A stretch of 34,852 nucleotides of DNA from JBDROX01 sp043809645 (lineage in GTDB: Bacteria; Patescibacteriota; Patescibacteriia; Magasanikbacterales; UBA922): assembly GCA_043809645.1 (NCBI GenBank), contig JBDROX010000033.1, forward strand, positions 1 through 34,852, read 5' to 3'. The notes under the pieces were generated by a model, which had not been told where the DNA came from, did not search any database, and worked only from the letters and a program-made list of their open reading frames with translations. Made by a program: the position numbers and the translations under genes. Shown one piece after another: positions 1 to 7,559 of this stretch (within the stretch, counting starts at the first letter, position 1; each line of letters begins with the position of its first letter).

Positions 1-383
1 ACTCCATCTTCTGAGAGAAATCGTGTGGTTGCGATTAATGGCTGACTAAATGTAGCCTCATTATGAATAGTAAGCATTCCTGACGCTGTTCCAGTTTCTT
101 CTTTTGTTCCAGTTGGTGCAAATAGTTTTTCCATTCGGAGCGTTGTACTGACTACCTCTCCAGCAATGTCAGAAATTTCCTCGTCTGGATTAATTGCAAT
201 ACTTCCTGTGACCTCTATTGGCTCTGCCTTGGTAAGAATAGTAATGGTAGCCCGTTTCGAAGACATGAACACAATAATACAAAACAGTGCAATAGTAATG
301 CATAAGAAAGTCAAAGCAACGATCTTATAAAATCGCACTGGATGTTGCGATGGTAGTTGTGTTCCATGTTTACGAAAATTCAT
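1..383 (-). CDS. Partial single-pass envelope protein, N-terminal 127 residues
   Basis: The reading frame runs open from an ATG at 383 to the window edge, so the C-terminus is missing. The translation starts with a short basic cytoplasmic stretch (MNFRKHGTQLPSQHPVRFYK), then one hydrophobic helix at about residues 21-41, then an extracytoplasmic part with the phrases EETGTASGMLTIHN and QPLIATTRFLSEDGV. That phrase pattern resembles a family of large membrane-anchored proteins common in Parcubacteria, usually of unknown function; this is recollection, not a search. It lies downstream of pilB on the same strand but has its own consensus promoter, and the ATG is only 8 bases after the -10 box, which fixes the start. 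No enzyme motif is visible. A role in the envelope or pilus is only inferred from the neighbour. Confidence 0.7.
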   Translation of the reverse strand, partial: MNFRKHGTQLPSQHPVRFYKIVALTFLCITIALFCIIVFMSSKRATITILTKAEPIEVTGSIAINPDEEISDIAGEVVSTTLRMEKLFAPTGTKEETGTASGMLTIHNEATFSQPLIATTRFLSEDG

Positions 384-391
384 ATGGCTCT

Positions 392-420
392 ATTATACAA
401 AAAAACAGCGAAACCTACAA
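392..420 (-). promoter_or_regulatory. Sigma70-type promoter, leaderless, for the partial envelope gene
   Basis: On the minus strand the -35 is TTGTAG (415-420), the spacer is 17 bases, and the -10 is a perfect TATAAT (392-397). Only 8 bases separate the -10 from the ATG at 383, so the transcript should start within one or two bases of the start codon. Confidence 0.75.
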
Positions 421-429
421 TATAATTAA

Positions 430-2160
430 TTATTCGATAACACGGAAGACCTCTTCGACAGCTGTCAATCCTTCGAGTGCTTTCAATATTCCGTCCTGAA
501 CCATACTGATCATTCCATGCGAGACAGCGATCTTCTCCATCTCGAACTCAGCCACCTTTCCAGAAAGAATCATCTGTTCTATTTCTTCATCCATGACAAA
601 AATTTCGTAAATACCAACTCTTCCCTTAAAACCAATATCACTGCACTCCGCACAACCACCAGATCCGAAGAAAGCTAATTCTTTCTTTGCAATAATTGCC
701 TTCGCCACATCTGGCATACGTTCAACAGTTTCATGAACTCGCTTCTTTTCATTCTCAGTCAGCACGTGCTCTTTCTTACACGTTTGACATAGCCTTCTGA
801 CGAGCCTCTGACCGATAACACAGTTGAGTGCTGGCGCTAGGAGAAATGGCTTCACACCCATAGAGAGGAACCTTGGGATGGCACCTGCTGCATTATTCGT
901 ATGAATAGTCGAGAGCATCAGATGACCTGTCAGCGCAGCCTGGATGGCAATATCAGCTGTTTCAAGATCACGAATTTCACCAACCATTGCAATATCTGGG
1001 TCTTGCCTCAAAATAGACTTGAGTCCTTTTGCAAAGGTGTAATCTCGACTTCTGTCGATCTGACTCTGGTTGATTCCTTCAATTCTATATTCAACAGGGT
1101 CTTCTAAGGTAATGATCTTCACACCAGGTTTATTCAGAATCTGGAGCACAGCATACATGGTAGTGGTCTTACCACTTCCAGTCGGACCAGTGGTGATGAT
1201 CATGCCATTTGGCCGCTCGATCTGCCCCTTTAGAATATCAAGAGCACTTCCCTGCAGTCCAAGACCGTCAAGGGAAAGCCCTTCACGAGACTGCTTTAAG
1301 AGACGCATGACGATACCTTCACCAAACACAGTTGGCATGATAGAAACACGCACATCCACATCTCCTTCTGGAAGGCGAATACTAAATCGTCCATCCTGTG
1401 GCTTTTCTGTAATATTAATTTTGAGTGATGAGACAAGTTTCACACGATTCATGAGCTGCTTGTACATCGTCTTTGGAACCTCTGCTGCATCATGGAGAAT
1501 GCCATCGAGTCGAAATCGGATTACAATTTTTTCTTCTTCTGGCTCCACATGAACGTCTGATGCATTGAGCTTCAGTGATGCTGCCAAGATATACGTGACG
1601 AGATTTGTGGTAGACGCCTTCTGTAGCATATCTCCAAATGTACGAAAATCATGGACGTCTGCCTGCACGCGTGCTAGTTCTTCTGGCTTGATCTCAATAT
1701 CTTTGGTTATTGGTTTGACGACTGGGAGCGTCTCATACAGACGCATGACCCGCTCAAAACTTTTCTTGGAAATAAGATAGAGGGCACCATTTGCATGATT
1801 CCTCTCCTTGAGACTATGCAAAAAATCCTTCACTTCCTCGGTCCTTGGATCAAGTGCGGCCACACGCACCTCATCTTGTGCTGAAAAAAAACAAGCAGCA
1901 CCGATTTCTTTGGCACGCTCTTTTGGAAGCTGCCGAAGTGCTTCCTGGCTAATAGGAAACTTCTCAAGGTCAATATGTGGAAATCCTATTTCCGAAGCAA
2001 AACGGAACGCTTCGCGCTCCTTTTCATGCAAGGAAATTTGACCCATTTTTTTCTGAAACTTCTCATCAACTTCATCAGAAGAAACACTCAAACCAGTAGT
2101 ACTTCCTGTGCCAGTTCCTTTCCCCTTTTTGAGATCATCTATAGATGCAAACGCAATCAT
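430..2160 (-). CDS. pilB: Type IV pilus assembly ATPase PilB (GspE/PulE family)
   Basis: This 576-residue protein is the hexameric cytoplasmic ATPase that powers pilin polymerisation. It has an N-terminal T2SSE_N-like domain (about 50-145). The ATPase core follows, with Walker A GPTGSGKT (325-332), the Asp box TLEDPVE (351-357), Walker B MVGEIRD (392-398) and the His box HLMLSTIHTNN (413-423). The C-terminal zinc site is C458xxC461 plus a later CAEC, as in PilB and GspE but not PilT. Length is usual for the family. The start ATG at 2160 lies 3 bases after the stop of the upstream membrane protein, so the two are cotranscribed. No Shine-Dalgarno is visible. The N-terminus has a low-complexity KKGKGTGTGSTTG stretch. 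Assignment is secure; PilB against GspE rests on CPR biology, where type IV pili are usual. Confidence 0.95.
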   Translation of the reverse strand: MIAFASIDDLKKGKGTGTGSTTGLSVSSDEVDEKFQKKMGQISLHEKEREAFRFASEIGFPHIDLEKFPISQEALRQLPKERAKEIGAACFFSAQDEVRVAALDPRTEEVKDFLHSLKERNHANGALYLISKKSFERVMRLYETLPVVKPITKDIEIKPEELARVQADVHDFRTFGDMLQKASTTNLVTYILAASLKLNASDVHVEPEEEKIVIRFRLDGILHDAAEVPKTMYKQLMNRVKLVSSLKINITEKPQDGRFSIRLPEGDVDVRVSIMPTVFGEGIVMRLLKQSREGLSLDGLGLQGSALDILKGQIERPNGMIITTGPTGSGKTTTMYAVLQILNKPGVKIITLEDPVEYRIEGINQSQIDRSRDYTFAKGLKSILRQDPDIAMVGEIRDLETADIAIQAALTGHLMLSTIHTNNAAGAIPRFLSMGVKPFLLAPALNCVIGQRLVRRLCQTCKKEHVLTENEKKRVHETVERMPDVAKAIIAKKELAFFGSGGCAECSDIGFKGRVGIYEIFVMDEEIEQMILSGKVAEFEMEKIAVSHGMISMVQDGILKALEGLTAVEEVFRVIE

Positions 2161-2163
2161 ATA

Positions 2164-3132
2164 TTATCTTAGCCAATGCATAATTCTACTTTTTACCCCA
2201 TTCTTATGCATATGCATGAACAGGTATGTCCATGTACTCGTTGTAAAGACAGTAAAGACAGACCCAACAAGCATAACATACAGAATTGACGCCATGACAC
2301 CGATAAAGAATGCAATAGAAAAAGCAAGATAGCTTCCTGCAAGGACACCAACAAACCAAAGAATAATGGCAGGGAGGAAGAGAAGAAATATTCCAAAAAT
2401 GGTGATGACGGCAACAACAACATTTGCAAAGAGAAGAACAAGGCCAACCTCTATAGATACGAGTGGATGATCATGAAAGAGCCTCCATGCCCCAGATATT
2501 GACTGGCTGAATGTGTACTTCTCGACAACCACATATCCTACAGCATAAACCAACATGAGCGATATAATCATACCAATGAAAATTGCAAGGAAGAAAGAGA
2601 TGAAGAACAGGACAATGTTGAGTGAAGACGTCGCACTTGCCACACTTGTTGCAGTCAAAGCAACAGATAGGAAGACGATGATGAGAACAACCTTTCTCAA
2701 TATATTAATACCAAGCAGAGTCCAAAAATGATACACCCCCGTATGCCAAGATTTCTCTACAGCGGGAAATGTTTTTTTTCTGCTTATCTTGGAGCGTGCT
2801 GTCATATCGACGAGTGCTCCTTGGGACACAACTGCAACGAAAACAAAGCCTATGAAAAGTCCAAAGAGAATAACAAAGAGAAGGATGAGCCAAATCCACC
2901 CTTCTAGAGGAAGTCCGAGCTGGACGAAGAGGAGTACAGTAAGTTTTGGCGCAGAGAGCCATGAAGGAATAACAACAAAGTTACTAACTCCCGCTCCGGC
3001 TTTGGCAAGGAGGTCAAATATTCCCATTTGCCCAAGCATGGAGGCAAATAGTCCGAGTGGCCATAGCCACACATGTTTCCAAGCAAGACGCCAGCTATGT
3101 GACAAAGCCTTGCGATAGAGTGCTGTTTGCAT
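2164..3132 (-). CDS. Multi-pass membrane protein of unknown function, upstream of pilB
   Basis: This is a 322-residue integral membrane protein with about six long hydrophobic stretches, for example near residues 25-40, 75-105, 130-170, 180-205, 235-275 and 280-310. Its overall look (long helices, a mid-protein YSFSQSISGAWRLF-like segment before a membrane helix) resembles the glycerophosphoryl-diester-phosphodiesterase membrane-domain/DUF4013-like class, but I see no catalytic motif and do not assign a function. The start at 3132 fits a promoter at 3157-3185, giving a leader of about 18 bases. It is the first gene of an operon with pilB, 3 bases apart, so a link to pilus assembly or envelope traffic is possible but only inferred from position. 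Confidence 0.85.
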   Translation of the reverse strand: MQTALYRKALSHSWRLAWKHVWLWPLGLFASMLGQMGIFDLLAKAGAGVSNFVVIPSWLSAPKLTVLLFVQLGLPLEGWIWLILLFVILFGLFIGFVFVAVVSQGALVDMTARSKISRKKTFPAVEKSWHTGVYHFWTLLGINILRKVVLIIVFLSVALTATSVASATSSLNIVLFFISFFLAIFIGMIISLMLVYAVGYVVVEKYTFSQSISGAWRLFHDHPLVSIEVGLVLLFANVVVAVITIFGIFLLFLPAIILWFVGVLAGSYLAFSIAFFIGVMASILYVMLVGSVFTVFTTSTWTYLFMHMHKNGVKSRIMHWLR

Positions 3133-3156
3133 AAAGAGAGTTCATTAAAACACGTA

Positions 3157-3185
3157 AATGTAGAACATAAAAACATACTGTTCAA
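3157..3185 (-). promoter_or_regulatory. Promoter for the membrane protein-pilB operon
   Basis: Minus-strand -35 TTGAAC (3180-3185), 17-base spacer, -10 TACATT (3157-3162). Transcription would begin near 3150, 18 bases before the ATG at 3132. Confidence 0.55.
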
Positions 3186-3227
3186 ATGTTTTTATTACTT
3201 CATAGTATACCATAGAAAGAGAGAAAT

Positions 3228-3257
3228 AAAAAAAATCCCAGATTCTGGGATTTTTTT
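3228..3257 (-). terminator. Intrinsic terminator after ftsH
   Basis: TCCCAG (3236-3241) and CTGGGA (3245-3250) form a tight stem with a 3-base loop, flanked by A and T tracts. Read on the minus strand it ends in a T run just after the ftsH stop. The symmetry means it could work in either direction. Confidence 0.9.
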
Positions 3258-3267
3258 GAATATCTTT

Positions 3268-5124
3268 CTATTCTTCTCGGATCACCTTCTCTGGGCCCTC
3301 GCCCATAATTTTATCAAATTCATGCTGCTCAATAGTCTCTTTTTTCAGAAGCACTTTTACAAGAGACTCCATCTTTCCTCTCCTATCTTTCAGCACCTCT
3401 TCTGCCTTTTTCTTCGCACCATCAATCAGTTTGTCAATCTCGTAGTCGATGATTTCTGCTGTTTTTTCTGAATAGTTCTTCTTCTCATGAATTTCTTGAG
3501 CAAGAAAAATCATTTCTTCGTTCTGGTCGTACATGCGCGGTCCAAGCTTCTCACTCATACCGTATTTGAGAACCATAGCCTTGGCCGTCTGAGTTACTTT
3601 CTTCAGATCACTGGATGGACCAGTCGAAAGTTCATTATCTCCATAGATCATGCGCTCTGCAACATACCCACCAAGTGCCATGGCCATATCATCTCGGAAC
3701 ATAGACAGTGTCTGATACCGAACATCATGCTCTGGCATAGAGAGTGTGTACCCACCAGCCATACCTCTACCGATGATAGAGACTTTTCGAACAGGATCAC
3801 AGTTTGGAAGGAAGTGTCCGACGATTGCATGTCCGGCCTCATGATAGGCTGTCATTTCTTTTTCCTTTTCTTTCATAACACGAGATTTTTTCTGTGGTCC
3901 AAGCATGACCTTCTCAATACTTTCGAGAATATCATCTTGACTAATTTTTTTCTTTTCCCTTCGGACTGCGAGTATGGCAGCTTCATTGAGAATATTTTCT
4001 AAGTCTGCGCCAGTGAATCCAGGCGTTCGTTCTGCCACCTTTTGAAGATTTGCATCTTCAGCCATTGGCTTATTTTTTGCATGGACTTTGAGAATTGCTT
4101 TTCTGTCTTTGATATCTGGTTTATCAATAACCACACGTCTATCGAATCTACCTGGTCGTAGAAGTGCTTGGTCGAGTACATCTGGTCTATTGGTAGCCGC
4201 AATGACAATAACACCAAGGTTTGGGTCGAACCCATCCATCTCTACGAGAATCTGGTTGAGTGTCTGTTCCCTCTCATCGTGCGATCCTCCAAGTCCCGCC
4301 CCACGCTTTCTTCCCACAGCATCTATCTCATCAATAAAGATAATAGCCGGGGCAGCCTTTTTTGCCTTGTTAAAAAGATCTCGGACACGACTCGCACCAA
4401 CACCTACAAACATCTCGACAAATTCCGATCCACTGATATGAAAAAAAGGAACTTCGGCCTCACCTGCAACTGCCTTGGCCAGAAGTGTCTTTCCTGTTCC
4501 TGGTGCGCCCATGAGAAGTACTCCTTTTGGAATTTTTGCACCCATGTCAGTGAACTTCTTTGGATCTTTCAGAAAATCTACAATTTCTTCGAGCTCTTCC
4601 TTGGCCTCCATTGCACCAGCCACATCTTTGAATTTCTTCATGTCTTTTTCTTCGCCAGGCTTTACCTGCTTCGCACTAGTCTGGCCAAATCCCATGGCTT
4701 TATTATTGACCCCTTGAGCTTGCCGAAGCATGATGAATGCCACACCAACGATGAGAAGGATTGGGAACAGGTATGGTGCCAATACTCGCAGCCAATAGGC
4801 GCTCCCTGTTTCTTTTTCTACAGATACATTTGCAAGTGCAACCTTTTGTGGATCAACTTCCATGTTTTCCATGAGTTCAGAAAATGACTGTCCAGGCTCT
4901 TTCTTCATCTCCAGTGTTGGCTTCTCCTGTCCGCGCAATGTAATGAGGACTTTATCTCCCTGGATTGAACCTTCAGAAATATTTTCTGCATTGATTTCAT
5001 CTATTACTCTATTGACTGACACAGACTCTGGCTTCTCTCCACCAAAGTCTGCAAAGCTAACAAAGCCTGCAACGAGAAACAGGACAACAAAGATAATGGC
5101 AAAATTCTTAATAAGATTTTTCAT
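3268..5124 (-). CDS. ftsH: ATP-dependent zinc metalloprotease FtsH
   Basis: FtsH is a membrane-anchored AAA+ protease that unfolds and degrades membrane and soluble proteins. From the chosen ATG the protein has 618 residues. It has a transmembrane helix (about 5-23), a short extracytoplasmic domain, and a second helix (about 113-133). The AAA module carries Walker A GAPGTGKT (206-213), Walker B IIFIDEIDAVG (261-271) and the arginine-finger region LLRPGRFDRR. The M41 peptidase domain has the zinc motif HEAGH (428-432). The frame is open further upstream to a TTG at 5169, but ATG 5124 gives the family's usual N-terminus (MKNLIKNFAIIF). No strong Shine-Dalgarno is seen. The gene is monocistronic, with a perfect consensus promoter upstream and an intrinsic terminator downstream. 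Confidence 0.97.
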   Translation of the reverse strand: MKNLIKNFAIIFVVLFLVAGFVSFADFGGEKPESVSVNRVIDEINAENISEGSIQGDKVLITLRGQEKPTLEMKKEPGQSFSELMENMEVDPQKVALANVSVEKETGSAYWLRVLAPYLFPILLIVGVAFIMLRQAQGVNNKAMGFGQTSAKQVKPGEEKDMKKFKDVAGAMEAKEELEEIVDFLKDPKKFTDMGAKIPKGVLLMGAPGTGKTLLAKAVAGEAEVPFFHISGSEFVEMFVGVGASRVRDLFNKAKKAAPAIIFIDEIDAVGRKRGAGLGGSHDEREQTLNQILVEMDGFDPNLGVIVIAATNRPDVLDQALLRPGRFDRRVVIDKPDIKDRKAILKVHAKNKPMAEDANLQKVAERTPGFTGADLENILNEAAILAVRREKKKISQDDILESIEKVMLGPQKKSRVMKEKEKEMTAYHEAGHAIVGHFLPNCDPVRKVSIIGRGMAGGYTLSMPEHDVRYQTLSMFRDDMAMALGGYVAERMIYGDNELSTGPSSDLKKVTQTAKAMVLKYGMSEKLGPRMYDQNEEMIFLAQEIHEKKNYSEKTAEIIDYEIDKLIDGAKKKAEEVLKDRRGKMESLVKVLLKKETIEQHEFDKIMGEGPEKVIREE

Positions 5125-5166
5125 AAATAAATTTGCTTCCAAGGCTGCCAAAGTCATCAAGGCTAC
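5125..5166 (-). repeat. Degenerate 9-bp direct repeats in the ftsH leader
   Basis: Read on the minus strand the leader holds successive 9-mers of the form AGCCTTGGT, AGCCTTGAT, GACTTTGGC, AGCCTTGGA. They lie between the transcription start and the likely ATG. The frame through them is open (a 3-residue repeat of the VAL/MTL/AAL kind), so they could also encode an N-terminal extension from the TTG at 5169. Confidence 0.55.
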
Positions 5167-5188
5167 CAAGGCTTGAATACGTTACCGT

Positions 5189-5217
5189 ATTATATGGATA
5201 CTCACTGTTTTTGTCAA
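5189..5217 (-). promoter_or_regulatory. Perfect sigma70 promoter for ftsH
   Basis: Minus-strand -35 TTGACA (5212-5217), exactly 17 bases, -10 TATAAT (5189-5194). Both hexamers match consensus, implying strong constitutive expression. The start should be near 5182, a leader of about 58 bases to ATG 5124. Confidence 0.9.
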
Positions 5218-5231
5218 CCTATGAAAAAAAT

Positions 5232-5259
5232 AAAAAATCGCTCATCTAAGCGATTTTTT
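5232..5259 (-). terminator. Intrinsic terminator after rpsA
   Basis: AAAAAATCGCT (5232-5242) pairs with AGCGATTTTTT (5249-5259) around a 6-base loop. On the minus strand it is followed by a T-rich run. Confidence 0.9.
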
Positions 5260-5265
5260 AAACTT

Positions 5266-6489
5266 TTATTTCTCTTCGGCTACTCCCTCTTCTTTATCTT
5301 CCTTTTGAGTTCTACCCTCTTCCTCTTCAGGAGCCTCTTCGGTATTTTCTTCACCCTTGGCGGCCTTGGAAGCATCGGCAGCCTCTTTTCCTTTTACACC
5401 CTCTATCTTCAGACCAAGTCTATGCTCTGCCGGCTCTATAGAGACAATTTCGAACTTGTGTGTCTCGCCAACAGAATACTTTTCCTTAACTTGTACATCT
5501 GTAATAGAACCATTGGAAAGCTCTGAGATATGTGCAAGCCCATGAATATCATCATCGAGCTTGACCATGAGTCCAAATGGCTCGACCTTATGAACATACC
5601 CATCAACGATCTGCCCAACTTTGTACTTATCTTTGACAAATTTCCATGGATCATCCACTAGTCTCTTGATAGAGAGATAAATCTTTGACTTATTGAGGTC
5701 AATGATCTGTACCTTCACTGGTTTGCCAACCTTGAGGACGTCTCTCGGGTGGTCAATACGCTGCCATGCAATCTCTGAAATATGGACAAGCCCTTCGAGC
5801 CCGTCACCAAACTTCACGAATGCACCAAATGATGTGAGTGCACTAACTTCCCCCTCGATAGTATCTCCTATTGTATATGACTCAAGAACGCTCTTTTGTT
5901 CATCTTCCCATACAGCCTTTTCTGACACAATGAGCTTTTCTTCTTTTTGGTTAACATCAATGACTTTGATCTTGAACACAGTTCCTGCAAATGATCGAAG
6001 GTGTTCGAGAATTCTATTCTTATCTCCACCTGGAACACGTGGATAGTTGTCTGGTGAGAGCTGTGATACTGGCATGAAACCCATAACAGCATCTACCTGC
6101 ACCATTAGACCACCTTTGTTAGCCTTCATCACCTTGGCATCAATCACAGTTCCTTCTGCCTGATATTTATTCATGCGATCCCAGACACGCTCATTTCCTG
6201 CAATGCGGAAAGAGAGTTCCATTTCTCCATTCTCATTCTCCTGTTCGATTACTGTTGCCTCTGCTGTATCTCCTGGTTTGATATCAGCATATTCCTTTGA
6301 CTCAGAAAAGAGTTCTTTTCCACGGATAACACCAGTGGTCATGCCTCCGACATCAATACGGACAGCACCATTGTCTACAGAGATCACAGTTCCTTCAATT
6401 ATTTCTCCTTCTTTTGGTATTTTTGAAAAAAATTGCTTCAAGAGCTCACCAAATGAATTCTTGTCTTCTTCCTTATTCTCGTCGTTCAT
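5266..6489 (-). CDS. rpsA: 30S ribosomal protein S1, four S1 domains
   Basis: S1 binds mRNA on the 30S subunit and helps initiation, especially on messages without a Shine-Dalgarno. The 407-residue protein has four S1 (OB-fold) repeats, at about residues 27-95, 110-185, 200-270 and 285-360. The third and fourth are the most canonical (SFGAFVKFGDGLEGLVHISE; PFGLMVKLDDDIHGLAHISE). An acidic, Glu-rich tail rich in EEAPEEEE-type sequence follows. The E. coli protein has six domains; four is common in other phyla. I chose ATG 6489 (MNDENKEEDK) because the upstream extension is part of a structured leader. It has its own promoter and terminator. A four-domain S1 fits a genome where most starts lack a Shine-Dalgarno. 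Confidence 0.93.
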   Translation of the reverse strand: MNDENKEEDKNSFGELLKQFFSKIPKEGEIIEGTVISVDNGAVRIDVGGMTTGVIRGKELFSESKEYADIKPGDTAEATVIEQENENGEMELSFRIAGNERVWDRMNKYQAEGTVIDAKVMKANKGGLMVQVDAVMGFMPVSQLSPDNYPRVPGGDKNRILEHLRSFAGTVFKIKVIDVNQKEEKLIVSEKAVWEDEQKSVLESYTIGDTIEGEVSALTSFGAFVKFGDGLEGLVHISEIAWQRIDHPRDVLKVGKPVKVQIIDLNKSKIYLSIKRLVDDPWKFVKDKYKVGQIVDGYVHKVEPFGLMVKLDDDIHGLAHISELSNGSITDVQVKEKYSVGETHKFEIVSIEPAEHRLGLKIEGVKGKEAADASKAAKGEENTEEAPEEEEGRTQKEDKEEGVAEEK

Positions 6490-6507
6490 ATTAATAATTA
6501 AATTTAA

Positions 6508-6536
6508 CGCAGAGGTGACGAAACCTCTATACTGCG
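6508..6536 (-). promoter_or_regulatory. Hairpin in the rpsA leader
   Basis: In the transcribed leader AGAGGT (6523-6528 on the complement) pairs with ACCTCT (6511-6516) around a 6-base loop, and CGC/GCG (6534-6536 and 6508-6510) closes a bulged base. It sits 19 bases upstream of the ATG. By analogy with E. coli rpsA, whose leader hairpins serve translational self-repression, this may be an S1-binding site; the sequence itself shows only the hairpin. Confidence 0.5.
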
Positions 6537-6568
6537 CTGGCCAAATGACCATAATTTAGAGCTTGCAT

Positions 6569-6597
6569 ACTATACCACAGCTTTTACTCTATTGCAA
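6569..6597 (-). promoter_or_regulatory. Promoter for rpsA
   Basis: Minus-strand -35 TTGCAA (6592-6597), 17-base spacer, -10 TATAGT (6569-6574). The predicted leader is about 73 bases and contains the hairpin at 6508-6536. Confidence 0.75.
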
Positions 6598-6654
6598 GAG
6601 TTGATAAGAATCAAAAAAAAAAGCTTATTTTAGCAAAATCTTCCCTAAAGGAGT

Positions 6655-6682
6655 TTGATAAAAACCTATTTTATAGTATAGC
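6655..6682 (+). promoter_or_regulatory. Candidate promoter for an intergenic RNA
   Basis: TTGATA (6655-6660), 16-base spacer, TATAGC (6677-6682). It lies between the divergent rpsA and MBL-fold genes and upstream of no ORF, which suggests that it drives the RNA ending at the hairpin at 6794-6820. Confidence 0.45.
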
Positions 6683-6688
6683 CTTTCG

Positions 6689-6825
6689 TTCTCTTTTGAA
6701 AATATCTTTACAATATTAGGTCTAGTGGTGGGAAGAACTGCATGCTCGAGAGAGACATTCGATGTATTAATTCCTTGTTGCACAGAACATAAACAAAACC
6801 GAGGTATCTCCTAGGTTTTGTTATT
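6689..6825 (+). ncRNA. Candidate structured small RNA of about 137 nt, unknown family
   Basis: The gap from 6598 to 6844 holds no convincing ORF but has a promoter-like pair and an intrinsic terminator that serves no gene. Between them the sequence can fold as one long nested hairpin. The helices are 6721-6723/6784-6786, 6725-6727/6781-6783, 6731-6734/6771-6774, 6739-6743/6762-6766 and 6747-6749/6759-6761, separated by internal loops. The helices are short, so covariation would be needed to prove them. The size and rod shape would fit a short 6S-like RNA, but I see no sequence signature for 6S, SRP RNA or tmRNA and leave it unassigned. The hairpin could also simply insulate the two operons. 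Confidence 0.4.
6794..6825 (+). terminator. Intrinsic terminator of the candidate small RNA
   Basis: CAAAACCGAGG (6794-6804) pairs with CCTAGGTTTTG (6810-6820) with one mismatch and a 5-base loop, followed by TTATT. It lies upstream of the MBL gene promoter and so ends something transcribed from the left, or from the right if it acts on the minus strand. Confidence 0.65.
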
Positions 6826-6844
6826 AAAGAAGACTTTTATACTC

Positions 6845-6873
6845 TTGCCAACCACCCTGAATCAAGCTATAAT
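6845..6873 (+). promoter_or_regulatory. Promoter for the MBL-fold gene and gyrA operon
   Basis: TTGCCA (6845-6850), 17-base spacer, perfect TATAAT (6868-6873). The leader to ATG 6932 is about 52 bases. Confidence 0.8.
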
Positions 6874-6931
6874 ATATCCGCATTAAAGATTGTTTTTGTG
6901 TTTTGTATTTTGATAATTGTTACTTATTCGT

Positions 6932-7546
6932 ATGCATATTTCATGGCTTGGTAGTACTGCCATTCGTATCCAAAGCAAAACATTTGATAAAGATGTTTTT
7001 ACTATCATCGATCCATACAAACCGGCAAAAGGAAATTTTCCAAGAAGCCTCACTCCTGATATTGGACTCTACACCAGAGGAGAAAAAGATTCTATCACTC
7101 TTTCTGGAAACCCTTTCACGCTCTCTACTCCTGGTGAGTGTGAAACAAAAGGTGTACTCATAGTCGCAGTCCAAGGCCATGAAGCAGGACAGATTATGCT
7201 TCGCGTGGATAGCGAAGGCGTGAGTATCGCCCACCTTGGCCTCATAAAAAAAGAACTACAAAACAAACACCTCGAAATCCTCTCTGGCGTTGATGTTCTC
7301 ATCGTCCCTGTTGGCGGCGGCGATACATACAATGCAGAGCAGGCTGTAAAGGCAGTGAATGCTATTGAACCTCGTATTGTCATCCCTATGGCATACAAGA
7401 GCGACAACGACCCGAAAGCCGATGACGTGAATAAATTTCTTGAAGAAATGGGGATCAAGGATATCACTCCAGAAAAAAAGATAATTTTAAAAAAACGTGA
7501 CCTTCCACAGGAAGAAACGCAAGTCGTTGTTCTATCAAAAGAATAG
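6932..7546 (+). CDS. MBL-fold protein of UlaG-like type lacking the metal-binding motif
   Basis: This 204-residue protein follows the order of the COG2220/Lactamase_B_3 group: an N-terminal MHISWLGSTAIRIQSK strand, a FTIIDPY strand (the usual position of the first Asp), a SGVDVLIVPVGGGDTY segment, and an EPRIVIPMAYK segment near the end. Members with metal carry HxHxDH after the second strand. Here that stretch reads TPDIGLYTRGEKDS, with none of the histidines. It is therefore probably a catalytically dead or repurposed relative; such degenerate copies are known in CPR genomes. ATG 6932 gives the family N-terminus. No Shine-Dalgarno is visible. It is the first gene of a three-gene unit ending in gyrA, with 13 bases to the next gene. 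The role is unknown. Confidence 0.75.
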   Translation: MHISWLGSTAIRIQSKTFDKDVFTIIDPYKPAKGNFPRSLTPDIGLYTRGEKDSITLSGNPFTLSTPGECETKGVLIVAVQGHEAGQIMLRVDSEGVSIAHLGLIKKELQNKHLEILSGVDVLIVPVGGGDTYNAEQAVKAVNAIEPRIVIPMAYKSDNDPKADDVNKFLEEMGIKDITPEKKIILKKRDLPQEETQVVVLSKE

Positions 7547-7559
7547 ATATTTATTTTCT

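Noticed and set aside
5125..5169. ftsH start at the upstream TTG
   Set aside because: It would add 15 repeat-encoded residues before the normal FtsH N-terminus; kept only as an alternative.
6689..6825. SRP RNA or tmRNA
   Set aside because: No GGAAGGAAGCAGC-type core of SRP RNA, no tag-peptide ORF and no tRNA-like ends.
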